This document shows positions 7,003 to 13,814 of a stretch of DNA of 37,909 nucleotides, piece after piece. The position numbers were made by a program, and so were the translations under genes. Numbering within the stretch: position 1 is the first letter of the stretch; each line of letters opens with the position of its first letter. The notes below the pieces were generated by a model. It saw only the letters and a program-made list of their open reading frames with translations, searched no databases and was not told the DNA's origin. Source of the stretch: an uncultured Coriobacteriaceae bacterium (GTDB lineage Bacteria; Actinomycetota; Coriobacteriia; Coriobacteriales; Eggerthellaceae); the NCBI GenBank assembly GCA_900552365.1, contig URZP01000007.1:1-37909 (forward strand). The letters are read 5' to 3'.

Positions 7003-8898
7003 ATGTCGGGTCTTCAGCTGATGGACACCACCATCCGCGACGGCCAGCAAAGTCTGTGGGCCACGCGTATGCAAATCGGCGACATGCTTCCCATCCTGCC
7101 GAAAATGGATCAGGTGGGTTATTGGGCAATCGAAGCCTGGGGCGGCGCCACGTTCGACACGTGCCTGCGCTTCCTGGACGAGAACCCTTGGGAACGCTTG
7201 CGCTCCATTAAGGCAAACGCTCCTAATACGCCTCTCTCCATGCTCACGCGCGGTCAGAACCTTATTGGCTATAAGCATTACTCGCGCGACATCGTCAATC
7301 ATTTCATCAAGGCTTCCGCGCGCAACGGCATCCATGTGTTCCGCGTGTTCGACGCTTTGAACGACATCCGCAACGTGGTTGACACGGCAGAGGCCGTCAA
7401 GGAATGCGGCGCTCACTTCGAGCCCGCCATCTCTTACACGGTTTCGCCCGTCCACACGCTTGACAGCTATCTGGAATACGGCCAGAAGTTGAAGGATCTG
7501 GGCGCCGACACCATCGCCATCAAGGACATGGCCGGTCTGCTTACCCCGTATCGCGCCGAGCGTATCGTCAAGGCGTTCAACGCCGAAATCGGCCTGCCCC
7601 TGCATGTCCACTGCCACTACGTTGGCGGTATGGCGCCGGCCAACATCATCAAGGCGGCCGAGGCCGGCGCGGCAATCGCCGACACGGCTCATGCCCCGCT
7701 CGCATTCGGCAACTCGCTCCCCGCTGTCGAGATGATCGCTTCCGCACTGCGCGAAAGCCGCTATGACACCGGCATCGACGTCGACCTGCTGTTCGAGATC
7801 TCCGAGTACTGGGAAGAGGTCCGCAAGCGCGGCCACTACAAGCGCGGCGTTTCGTCGCTCACCCATATGAAGGTCTACTCGCATCAGGTTCCCGGCGGCA
7901 TGATGTCCAACTTGGTCTCCCAGCTGGCCGTTCAGAACGCCGAGGATCGTCTGGCCGAGGTCATGGAGGAAATCCCCAAGGTTCGCGCCGAGGTTGGTTA
8001 TCCGCCGCTGGTCACCCCGCTGTCCCAGATCGTCGGCACGCAGGCCGTGTTCAACGTTCTGACCGGTCGTCGTTGGGGCGTCGTCTCGCGCGAGATGAAA
8101 GATTATCTGTGCGGCTACTACGGCAAGGCTCCTGGACGCATCGATCCCGATATCCTCAAGAAGGTTGTCGGCGACAGCCAGGTTCTGCCTCCCGATGTTG
8201 CCCCCGGCTCTTTGGTCACCACCACGTACGACGAGGTGGCCGAGGAGATCGGCGATCTGGCGCAGAGCGAGGAAGACGTTCTTATGTACGCGCTGTTCCC
8301 GAACGAGGCGCGCACGTTCCTTAGCAAGCATCGCAATTCCGAGAAAGTCGACTTCCTCATGGCTGAGGAATCGAGTCTGACCAAGGAGGACGATTACGTG
8401 GATATCAATCAGATTCGCGAGCTGGTTCGCATCGCCGAGGAAAGCGGCGTAGGCGAGATCACCGTCGAGGAAGAAGGCGCACGCGTTTCCGTGCGTATGC
8501 CGTCTGCCGTTGCCGCAGCAGCTCCGGTTGCTGTTCCTGTTGCTGCTGCTCCCGTTGCAGCCGCCGCAGCAGCTCCTGCCGCCGCCGCTCCTGCACCTGC
8601 GGCTGCCGAGTCCGCACGCCCCGCATCCTGGAAGCCCGTCACCGCCCCCATGGTCGGCACGTTCTATGCCGCACCAGCTCCCGGTGAGGCTGCATTTGTT
8701 CAGGTTGGCGACGAGGTTGCCGCTGGCCAGACCCTTTGCATTGTCGAGGCCATGAAACTCATGAACGAGATCGAGGCCGAAGAGATGGGCACCGTCCGCG
8801 AAATCTGCGTCAAAGACGGCGAACCGGTCGAGTTTGGCACCGTTTTGTTCTACGTTGAGCCGCTTGGTACGCCCGCTCCTGCTCCGGAGACTGCATAA
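7003..8898 (+). CDS. Biotin-dependent carboxyltransferase (PycB/OadA/5S type) fused to an AccB-type biotin carrier
   Basis: A 631-residue fusion. Residues 1 to about 300 form the carboxyltransferase barrel, about 300-460 the PYC/OadA helical domain, 466-500 an AccB-type N-terminus (DINQIRELVRIAEESG), about 500-540 an Ala/Pro linker, and about 543-622 a biotinyl domain with biotin acceptor Lys585 in VEAMKLMNE. The barrel strongly resembles transcarboxylase 5S and oxaloacetate decarboxylase alpha; Lys174 (IAIKDMAG) should be the carbamylated metal ligand, with His203 and His205. Unusual changes are DGQQS for DAHQS at the first motif and HCHYVGG for HTHDTSG. With AccC, overlapping by one base, it should form a two-subunit pyruvate-carboxylase-like enzyme; the acyl acceptor is inferred. 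The start has GAGGAGGTG upstream. An internal ribosome site at 8383 may yield free carrier. Confidence 0.88.
   Translation: MSGLQLMDTTIRDGQQSLWATRMQIGDMLPILPKMDQVGYWAIEAWGGATFDTCLRFLDENPWERLRSIKANAPNTPLSMLTRGQNLIGYKHYSRDIVNHFIKASARNGIHVFRVFDALNDIRNVVDTAEAVKECGAHFEPAISYTVSPVHTLDSYLEYGQKLKDLGADTIAIKDMAGLLTPYRAERIVKAFNAEIGLPLHVHCHYVGGMAPANIIKAAEAGAAIADTAHAPLAFGNSLPAVEMIASALRESRYDTGIDVDLLFEISEYWEEVRKRGHYKRGVSSLTHMKVYSHQVPGGMMSNLVSQLAVQNAEDRLAEVMEEIPKVRAEVGYPPLVTPLSQIVGTQAVFNVLTGRRWGVVSREMKDYLCGYYGKAPGRIDPDILKKVVGDSQVLPPDVAPGSLVTTTYDEVAEEIGDLAQSEEDVLMYALFPNEARTFLSKHRNSEKVDFLMAEESSLTKEDDYVDINQIRELVRIAEESGVGEITVEEEGARVSVRMPSAVAAAAPVAVPVAAAPVAAAAAAPAAAAPAPAAAESARPASWKPVTAPMVGTFYAAPAPGEAAFVQVGDEVAAGQTLCIVEAMKLMNEIEAEEMGTVREICVKDGEPVEFGTVLFYVEPLGTPAPAPETA
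8383..8400 (+). promoter_or_regulatory. Internal Shine-Dalgarno sequence and GTG start candidate for free AccB
   Basis: AAGGAGGA (8383-8390) lies 7 bases before an in-frame GTG (8398). The downstream frame begins V/M-DINQIREL, exactly where stand-alone AccB proteins begin. It is one of the best ribosome-site matches in the window and is positioned at the domain junction. Confidence 0.5.
8398..8898 (+). CDS. accB: Candidate nested accB: biotin carboxyl carrier protein from internal GTG
   Basis: If the internal GTG is used, the product is a 166-residue protein with the standard acetyl-CoA carboxylase carrier layout: an N-terminal helix pair (DINQIRELVRIAEESG, EITVEEEG), an Ala/Pro-rich linker and a biotinyl domain starting WKPVTAPMVGTFY with the EAMKLMN biotin site. 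This length matches free AccB proteins, usually 150-170 residues. The domain is of AccB rather than OadA/PycB type. Downstream gene order (accC, yqhY-like, nusB, xseB, dxs) matches the accBC locus of Bacilli. This entry is a prediction of alternative translation in the same frame as the fusion; the ribosome site could also be a non-functional relic. Confidence 0.4.
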   Translation: MDINQIRELVRIAEESGVGEITVEEEGARVSVRMPSAVAAAAPVAVPVAAAPVAAAAAAPAAAAPAPAAAESARPASWKPVTAPMVGTFYAAPAPGEAAFVQVGDEVAAGQTLCIVEAMKLMNEIEAEEMGTVREICVKDGEPVEFGTVLFYVEPLGTPAPAPETA

Positions 8899-10250
8899 TG
8901 TTCAAGAAAATCCTTATCGCAAACCGTGGCGAGGTGACGCTGCGCGTCATGCGCGCCGCTCGCGAGCTGGGTGTGAAAACGGTCGCCGTTTACTCGACCG
9001 AGGATAAAGACACCTATCCCGTTAGCTATGCGGACGAGGCTGTGTGCATCGGCCCCGCTCCCGCTAACAAGAGTTACCTGGTCATGGCTAACATCATCGC
9101 CGCTGCGAAGAACACCGGCGCCGAGGCCATCCACCCCGGTTACGGTTTCTTGGCAGAAAACGCCGAGTTCGCTCGCGCCTGCGCGGACAACGACCTGGTC
9201 TTCATCGGCCCTTCGGCTGAATGTATCGAGCGCATGGGCGACAAAAGTACTGCGCGCGAAACCATGAAGTCATGCGGCGTCCCCACCGTCCCTGGTTCTG
9301 ACGGCTGCATCGACACCGCCGCCGAGGCGAAGGAATTCGCCGATCGCGTCGGCTACCCCGTGCTTATCAAGGCAACCGCTGGCGGCGGCGGCAAGGGCAT
9401 GCGCGAGGTTCATGATCCCGAGGATCTTGAGTCTCAGTACATGGCCGCTCGCGCCGAGGCCGGTGCGGCGTTCGGCAACGACGGCGTCTACCTTGAGAAG
9501 TTGGTCCTGCGTCCCCGTCACGTCGAGATCCAGGTTCTTGCCGACGATTTCGGTAACAACGTGGCCCTGTGTGAACGCGATTGCTCGGTTCAGCGTCGCC
9601 ATCAGAAGCTCATTGAGGAGGCTCCTTCGCCGGTTCTTTCCGACGAGCTGCGTCGTTCCATGAGCGTCGCTGCGGCAAAGGCCGTCCGTGCGGTTGATTA
9701 CCGCAATGCCGGCACGGTCGAGTTCCTTCTGGACGAGTCCGGCAAGTTCTACTTCATGGAAATGAACACCCGCGTGCAGGTCGAGCATCCCGTTTCCGAG
9801 GAAATCACCGGCACCGACATCATCAAAGAACAGCTTCGCATTGCTTCGGGCGAGCCCATGAGCTGCGCTGAGCGCGCTCCGTTCACGCCGTTCGGCCATG
9901 CAATGGAGTTCCGCATCAACGCCGAGGATCCTGAGCACGGCTTCCGTCCGTGTCCGGGCACCATCACCAAGTTCGTGCCTCCTTCGGGCCCTGGCGTGCG
10001 CGTGGAATGCTACGTGCAGTCGGGCACCAAGATCTCGCCGTACTACGACTCGCTGGTTGCCAAGCTCATCGTGCATGGCGCCAACCGCGAGGAGGCGCTT
10101 GCGCGTGGCCGTCGCGCCCTTGACGAGTTCGTCATCGAGGGCATTCAGACGACCATCCCGTTCCATAAGCGCGTCTTGGACAACGAGGTCTTCTGCGCAG
10201 GCGAAGCCACGACTGATTTCATTGAAACCCAGATGGGGGATCTGCTATGA
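8898..10250 (+). CDS. accC: Biotin carboxylase
   Basis: A 450-residue ATP-grasp enzyme that carboxylates carrier-bound biotin with ATP and bicarbonate; the length is normal for AccC. Seen are the N-terminal FKKILIANRGE, the ATP-binding lysine (Lys158) with glycine-rich loop KATAGGGGKGMR, EKLVLRPRHVEIQVLAD, the ERDCSVQRRHQK active-site loop, the metal and bicarbonate segment FMEMNTRVQVEHPV, and catalytic Arg339 in MEFRINAEDP. Its ATG overlaps the fusion stop by one base (TAATG) and its stop overlaps the next start by four bases (ATGA), so all three are translationally coupled. It should supply carboxybiotin to the adjoining carrier. It could serve the pyruvate-type carboxyltransferase, acetyl-CoA carboxylase, or both; no accA or accD is in the window. 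Confidence 0.96.
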   Translation: MFKKILIANRGEVTLRVMRAARELGVKTVAVYSTEDKDTYPVSYADEAVCIGPAPANKSYLVMANIIAAAKNTGAEAIHPGYGFLAENAEFARACADNDLVFIGPSAECIERMGDKSTARETMKSCGVPTVPGSDGCIDTAAEAKEFADRVGYPVLIKATAGGGGKGMREVHDPEDLESQYMAARAEAGAAFGNDGVYLEKLVLRPRHVEIQVLADDFGNNVALCERDCSVQRRHQKLIEEAPSPVLSDELRRSMSVAAAKAVRAVDYRNAGTVEFLLDESGKFYFMEMNTRVQVEHPVSEEITGTDIIKEQLRIASGEPMSCAERAPFTPFGHAMEFRINAEDPEHGFRPCPGTITKFVPPSGPGVRVECYVQSGTKISPYYDSLVAKLIVHGANREEALARGRRALDEFVIEGIQTTIPFHKRVLDNEVFCAGEATTDFIETQMGDLL

Positions 10251-10600
10251 GTGAATTGAACATCGACGGAATGACCCTTGCGCCGGGTGTTGTCGAGACC
10301 ATCGTCAACCTCGCCGTTTCCGATGTTGAAGGTGTTGCAGGCATTGGCGTTTTGAACGCCGCGGGCCGTGGCATCCGTAACGTTCTTGGCGGCAAGCCGG
10401 CGTTCCCGGGCATCGAGGTTTTCGTTGACGACGACGGCAAGCTTTGCGTTGGCATTCGTATCGACGTCAAGTACGGCTCCGTTTTGCCTGATGTGGCCGA
10501 GAAGGTTCGTCAGGCCATTGCCGATGCCGTGGCCGTTCAGGTTGGCGTCACGGTTGGCGTTGTCGATGTCTACATCGACGGCGTTCAGTTTGAGAATTAA
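10247..10600 (+). CDS. Asp23/Gls24 (DUF322) family protein, YqhY-like
   Basis: A 117-residue Asp23-family protein. The family signature is seen as GMTLAPGVVETIVNLAVSDV followed by EGVAGIGV and a C-terminal VKYGSVLPDVAEKVRQAIAD plus VGVVDVYIDGV. It starts inside the last codons of accC (ATGA overlap), so it is co-translated. In Bacillus the equivalent gene yqhY sits between accC and nusB exactly as here and has been linked to acetyl-CoA carboxylase control; that knowledge, plus position, suggests a role in regulating carboxylase activity or envelope lipid homeostasis. No membrane segment is present. The gene symbol is left empty because family members are numerous. Confidence 0.9.
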   Translation: MSELNIDGMTLAPGVVETIVNLAVSDVEGVAGIGVLNAAGRGIRNVLGGKPAFPGIEVFVDDDGKLCVGIRIDVKYGSVLPDVAEKVRQAIADAVAVQVGVTVGVVDVYIDGVQFEN

Positions 10601-10639
10601 ATCTAAGCAAGTAAGAAGAGTGGGGGATTAGGGCGCCTT

Positions 10640-11182
10640 ATGGCAGCACGAGCTAAACGACACGAACGCACGGTTGCGCGCGAAAGCGCATTGGCACTTT
10701 TGTATTCAAGCGACATCACTGATGAGTCGGTGGCGGATATCGTCGACGCTGGCCAGTACCCGGCCGACGACATCGAGTTCGCTCCGTACGCCGAGGCTCT
10801 TGTCCGTGGCGTGCAGGCTCATCGCGCAGAAATCGACGAGCGTCTTTCGTCCACTTCCGAGAATTGGACCCTCGACCGCATGCCGGTTGTCGATCGCGCT
10901 ATCCTTCGCCTTGCCGTCTACGAGATGATCTACGTCGACGAGGTTCCCGTTTCCGTCACCATCAACGAGGCCGTTGAGCTTGCAAAGGCATACGGCGGCG
11001 AGGACGATTCTTCCCGCTTCGTGAACGGCGTTCTTGGCCGCATTGCCGCAGGTATCGACGCCGAGACGACTTCCTCGGAAGTTGTCGACAGCGTCCAAGG
11101 GTCTAATGCCGAAGACACCGAGGTTTCCTCTGAAGTCGCTGGCGACGAAATCCTTGAGGGTTCCGAGCTCAAGGAAGACTAA
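10640..11182 (+). CDS. nusB: Transcription antitermination factor NusB with acidic C-terminal tail
   Basis: A 180-residue protein. Residues 1 to about 138 are a NusB domain: an N-terminal basic ARAKRHERTVARESALALLY, then VDRAILRLAVYEMIY and PVSVTINEAVELAKAYGGEDDSSRFVNGVLGRI cut across the conserved C-terminal half. NusB binds boxA RNA with NusE/S10 for antitermination at rRNA operons. The last 40 residues are an acidic, Ser/Glu-rich tail not usual in NusB, of unknown role. It lies 39 bases after the Asp23-family gene and 2 bases before xseB. The ATG at 10640 has a weak TTAGGG ribosome site and a GTGGGGG further up. Confidence 0.93.
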   Translation: MAARAKRHERTVARESALALLYSSDITDESVADIVDAGQYPADDIEFAPYAEALVRGVQAHRAEIDERLSSTSENWTLDRMPVVDRAILRLAVYEMIYVDEVPVSVTINEAVELAKAYGGEDDSSRFVNGVLGRIAAGIDAETTSSEVVDSVQGSNAEDTEVSSEVAGDEILEGSELKED

Positions 11183-11184
11183 TC

Positions 11185-11499
11185 ATGGCTTCCCACGACC
11201 TTGACACATTCGCCGGCGTGAAGACGCGTTTGAGCGAGATCGTCGACGAAGTGAGCAACGACGCTCTTTCGCTTGATGACGCTCTCGCCCTGTACGAAGA
11301 GGCGGTTACCCTCGGTCTTCGCGCCAGCGATCTTCTCGAGGCCGGCATCGACGCCGATGCAGACGCGGAAGACGAGGCTGCATCGGAAAATCCTGACGAA
11401 AGCGCTCATGCCGCAGGTGCTTTTGCCGAAGTGCCTGGCGATTCGCGCGTTCCGGCTTCGAATGAAGCCGCAGCCGTTGTCGGTCAGGGAATCGCGTAA
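11185..11499 (+). CDS. xseB: Exodeoxyribonuclease VII small subunit
   Basis: A 104-residue protein. The first 55 residues are a typical XseB: FAGVKTRLSEIVDEV, then LSLDDALALYEEAVTLG forming the coiled-coil that binds the large subunit; exonuclease VII degrades single-stranded DNA. The remaining 50 residues are an acidic and alanine-rich tail, longer than in most XseB proteins (usually about 60-80 residues). The start lies 2 bases after the nusB stop and the stop lies 9 bases before dxs, so it is in the same operon. No xseA is in the window, although it directly precedes xseB in many genomes. Confidence 0.85.
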   Translation: MASHDLDTFAGVKTRLSEIVDEVSNDALSLDDALALYEEAVTLGLRASDLLEAGIDADADAEDEAASENPDESAHAAGAFAEVPGDSRVPASNEAAAVVGQGIA

Positions 11500-11508
11500 G
11501 GAGTCGTT

Positions 11509-13404
11509 ATGGCCAACCGAATCCTCGATTGCGTGTCGTCGCCTGAGGACTTGAAGGTCCTGAGCGATGACGAACTTCAAATTCTTGCGCTTGAAATCCG
11601 CGAGGAGATCATCAAGGTAACTTCCAAGACAGGCGGCCATGTCGCTTCGTCTTTGGGAGCCGTTGAGATCATCCTTGCCGTTCATTCGCTCATCAACAGC
11701 CCGCATGACAAGTTCATTTTCGACGTCGGGCATCAGGCGTATGCACATAAGCTGGTCACGGGCCGTTTGGCCGAGTTCCCGACGCTTCGCCAGTTCGGAG
11801 GAATTTCCGGGTTCCCGCGCCCCAAGGAAAGCCCTCATGATGTTCACCCTTCGGGCCATGCTTCTGACTCCATCTCCATCGCGCTGGGTTTGGCTCAGGC
11901 GCGCAAATTGCAGGGAGGTGACGAGAAGGTTGTTGCCCTTATCGGCGATGCTTCGCTTTCGGGTGGCATGGCGTTCGAAGCCCTGAACCTTATTGGACAG
12001 CTTCAGTTGCCGTTGGTCATCATCCTGAACGACAACGAGATGTCCATCTCGAAGAACGTCGGCGGCTTGATGAAGCATCTTGGCGCAATCCGCACTACTA
12101 CGAAATACCGCCAGGCGCGCGACAACGCTCAGGCCCAACTTGAGAACGCAGGAGCGTTGGCTAATGCCATGGTCTCGTTCGGACGCAACGTGAAGGAATC
12201 GATGAAGCAGTTCGTGCTGCCTCAGTCGTCCATGATGTTCGAGCAGCTGGGTATTCTGTGCACGCCACCTGTTGACGGCCACGACATCGGCGCACTTAAG
12301 GAGCTTCTTTCCACGGCGCTTGCTGCAGATGGCCCCGTGCTTATCCATGCTGTCACCAAGAAGGGCGCTGGCTACAAGCCCGCCGAAGACGATCCCGAGC
12401 GCTTCCACGGTATTGGCGCGTTCGATATCGCCACGGGCGAAAGCATCAAGAAGCCCGCAGCTGCGCCTTCCTACACGAGCGTGTTCGGAAAAGCCTTGGT
12501 TGCCGAGGGCAAGGTGGACGAGCGCGTTGTGGCCATCACGGCTGCTATGCGCGGCGGTACCGGCCTTGATGCATTCGCAGAAGCCATCCCCGATCGCTTC
12601 ATCGATGTGGGAATCGCCGAAGAGAACGCTGTGGCAATGGCGGCGGGCCTTGCGATCGGCGGGAACAAACCGGTTGTTGCCGTTTACTCGACGTTCTTGC
12701 AGCGTGCGTTTGACCAGATCTTGATCAACGTCGCTCTGCCCGAACTCGATGTCGTGTTCGCCATTGATAGGGCGGGCGTCGTCGGCGCCGACGGCTCAAC
12801 CCATAACGGCATGTTCGACATTGCCTACATGCGCATGGTTCCTCATATGCGCGTTATTGCCCCTTCCAACGAGGCCGAGCTTGTGAACGCGCTTCACACC
12901 GCGCTTTCGCTTGAAGGCCCTGTTGCAGTTCGCTATCCGCGCGGCCAAGCAGAGGGCGTTCAGGTTCCCGAAACGCCTTGCGAGCTTCCGTACGGTAAGG
13001 GCGATATTCGCCGCGAGGGCGAGGATGTGTGCATTCTTGCTTGGGGTGATATGGTGCGCGAGTCACTGGGCGCGGCCGAGCTGCTTGAAGAGCAGGGCAT
13101 CGATGCGCGTGTCGTTGACATGCGCTGGGCGAAACCCCTCGATCACGACGCCATCAAGCATGCGGCGGCAACCAAGCTTGTCGTTACCGTTGAAGACGGC
13201 GTTATCGCTGGCGGCGCGGGCGAGGGCGTCATGGAGGTCATGCGCGGGATGGGCAGCCTTACCCCGGCCTTGGTGCTTGGTGTGGGTGACCAATTCGTCA
13301 CGCACGGCACTCAGGCTCAGCTTCTTCATTCGCTTGGCCTTGATGCGGAGGGGATCGCTGACAGCGTTTTGAAGCGCTTGGCTCAAGATTCTCTTTCCAA
13401 GTAG
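11509..13404 (+). CDS. dxs: 1-deoxy-D-xylulose-5-phosphate synthase
   Basis: A 631-residue thiamine-diphosphate enzyme that condenses pyruvate and glyceraldehyde 3-phosphate, the first step of the MEP isoprenoid pathway. Length and domain order are standard: thiamine-binding domain with FDVGHQAYAHKLVTGR and ILNDNEMSIS, pyrimidine domain with DVGIAEENA and DRAGVVGADGSTHNGMFD, and a C-terminal transketolase domain. Several normally strict positions differ: GDA (146-148) instead of GDG in the thiamine motif, EEN (371-373) instead of EQH, and SGHAS (His117) instead of VGHSS. It starts after TAAGGAG and closes the operon; a terminator follows. The use of pyruvate here and in the carboxylase upstream may be a functional link, by inference. 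Confidence 0.95.
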   Translation: MANRILDCVSSPEDLKVLSDDELQILALEIREEIIKVTSKTGGHVASSLGAVEIILAVHSLINSPHDKFIFDVGHQAYAHKLVTGRLAEFPTLRQFGGISGFPRPKESPHDVHPSGHASDSISIALGLAQARKLQGGDEKVVALIGDASLSGGMAFEALNLIGQLQLPLVIILNDNEMSISKNVGGLMKHLGAIRTTTKYRQARDNAQAQLENAGALANAMVSFGRNVKESMKQFVLPQSSMMFEQLGILCTPPVDGHDIGALKELLSTALAADGPVLIHAVTKKGAGYKPAEDDPERFHGIGAFDIATGESIKKPAAAPSYTSVFGKALVAEGKVDERVVAITAAMRGGTGLDAFAEAIPDRFIDVGIAEENAVAMAAGLAIGGNKPVVAVYSTFLQRAFDQILINVALPELDVVFAIDRAGVVGADGSTHNGMFDIAYMRMVPHMRVIAPSNEAELVNALHTALSLEGPVAVRYPRGQAEGVQVPETPCELPYGKGDIRREGEDVCILAWGDMVRESLGAAELLEEQGIDARVVDMRWAKPLDHDAIKHAAATKLVVTVEDGVIAGGAGEGVMEVMRGMGSLTPALVLGVGDQFVTHGTQAQLLHSLGLDAEGIADSVLKRLAQDSLSK

Positions 13405-13428
13405 CCTTTTCCGGGAAACTGTCAGTTT

Positions 13429-13460
13429 ATGCGCCCTTCGGGGCGCATTTCTTTTTTTGC
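13429..13460 (+). terminator. Terminator of the carboxylase-dxs operon
   Basis: Perfect 8-base-pair stem ATGCGCCC / GGGCGCAT capped by a TTCG tetraloop (13429-13448), followed by TTCTTTTTTTG. It lies 24 bases past the dxs stop. Confidence 0.93.
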
Positions 13461-13563
13461 GCATCGGCCGCTCGCATGAGGCGCGCGCGAACTATGCGAT
13501 GGACTCGCTTCGGCGCGCACGGGCTTCGCAGCGGCTGCGCTTCGGCGCGCACGAAACATCCCC

Positions 13564-13598
13564 GTAACCGTGAAACAGTTTCCGAAACGAATCGAAAC
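13564..13598 (+). promoter_or_regulatory. GAAAC repeat cluster, possible nitrogen-regulator site
   Basis: GTAAC (13564-13568) is followed by GAAAC at 13572, 13584 and 13594; GAAACaGTTTC (13572-13582) is a palindrome. These words match the half-sites of actinobacterial GlnR boxes (GTnAC-N6-GAAAC), but the spacings do not fit exactly. It is suggestive mainly because it precedes amtB. Confidence 0.35.
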
Positions 13599-13679
13599 AA
13601 GCGCGCAATCTCGGAAAATTAGCAAAATCGCTATTTGATCAGGCGATAAATCAACCATTAAAGGAACGTTAATCGTGAA

Positions 13680-13695
13680 GTAACGACGCTGTAAC
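13680..13695 (+). promoter_or_regulatory. GTAAC-N6-GTAAC repeat, GlnR-box-like
   Basis: GTAAC occurs at 13680-13684 and 13691-13695, separated by 6 bases. This spacing is that of a GlnR half-box (GTnAC-N6-GAAAC). It lies about 120 bases before the amtB start. The regulator is not in the window. Confidence 0.4.
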
Positions 13696-13814
13696 ACACC
13701 CTCCCGAGAATCCAAATCGTAGCAAGGGTCACCGAAGACGGATGGTTCGAAGCGAGCAAGGAGGAATCGCGCCGACCTCACCGCCTTCCCGATTGGAAGA
13801 AAGAAGGAAAGGAC

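Larger units (their letters stand above)
13405..13814. other. Intergenic region and long leader before the ammonium transporter gene
   Basis: After the terminator (13429-13460) there are two direct copies of CGCTTCGGCGCGCACG (13506-13521 and 13538-13553), each able to form a TTCG-capped mini-hairpin. Next comes a GAAAC cluster (13572, 13584, 13594) and GTAAC-N6-GTAAC (13680-13695). No clear sigma-70 or sigma-54 promoter is visible and no gene is seen. Confidence 0.5.

Noticed and set aside
6961..8331. 456-codon minus-strand frame across the carboxyltransferase
   Set aside because: Antisense to the catalytic domain; no homology recognised.
8359..8361. In-frame ATG (MAEESS) as an alternative internal start of the carrier
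   Set aside because: No Shine-Dalgarno sequence precedes it, and it lies before the AccB-type N-terminus; GTG 8398 is better on both counts.
8500..8625. Alanine/proline repeat in the fusion protein as a possible frameshift or assembly error
   Set aside because: Such linkers are standard in AccB proteins and the frame is intact on both sides.
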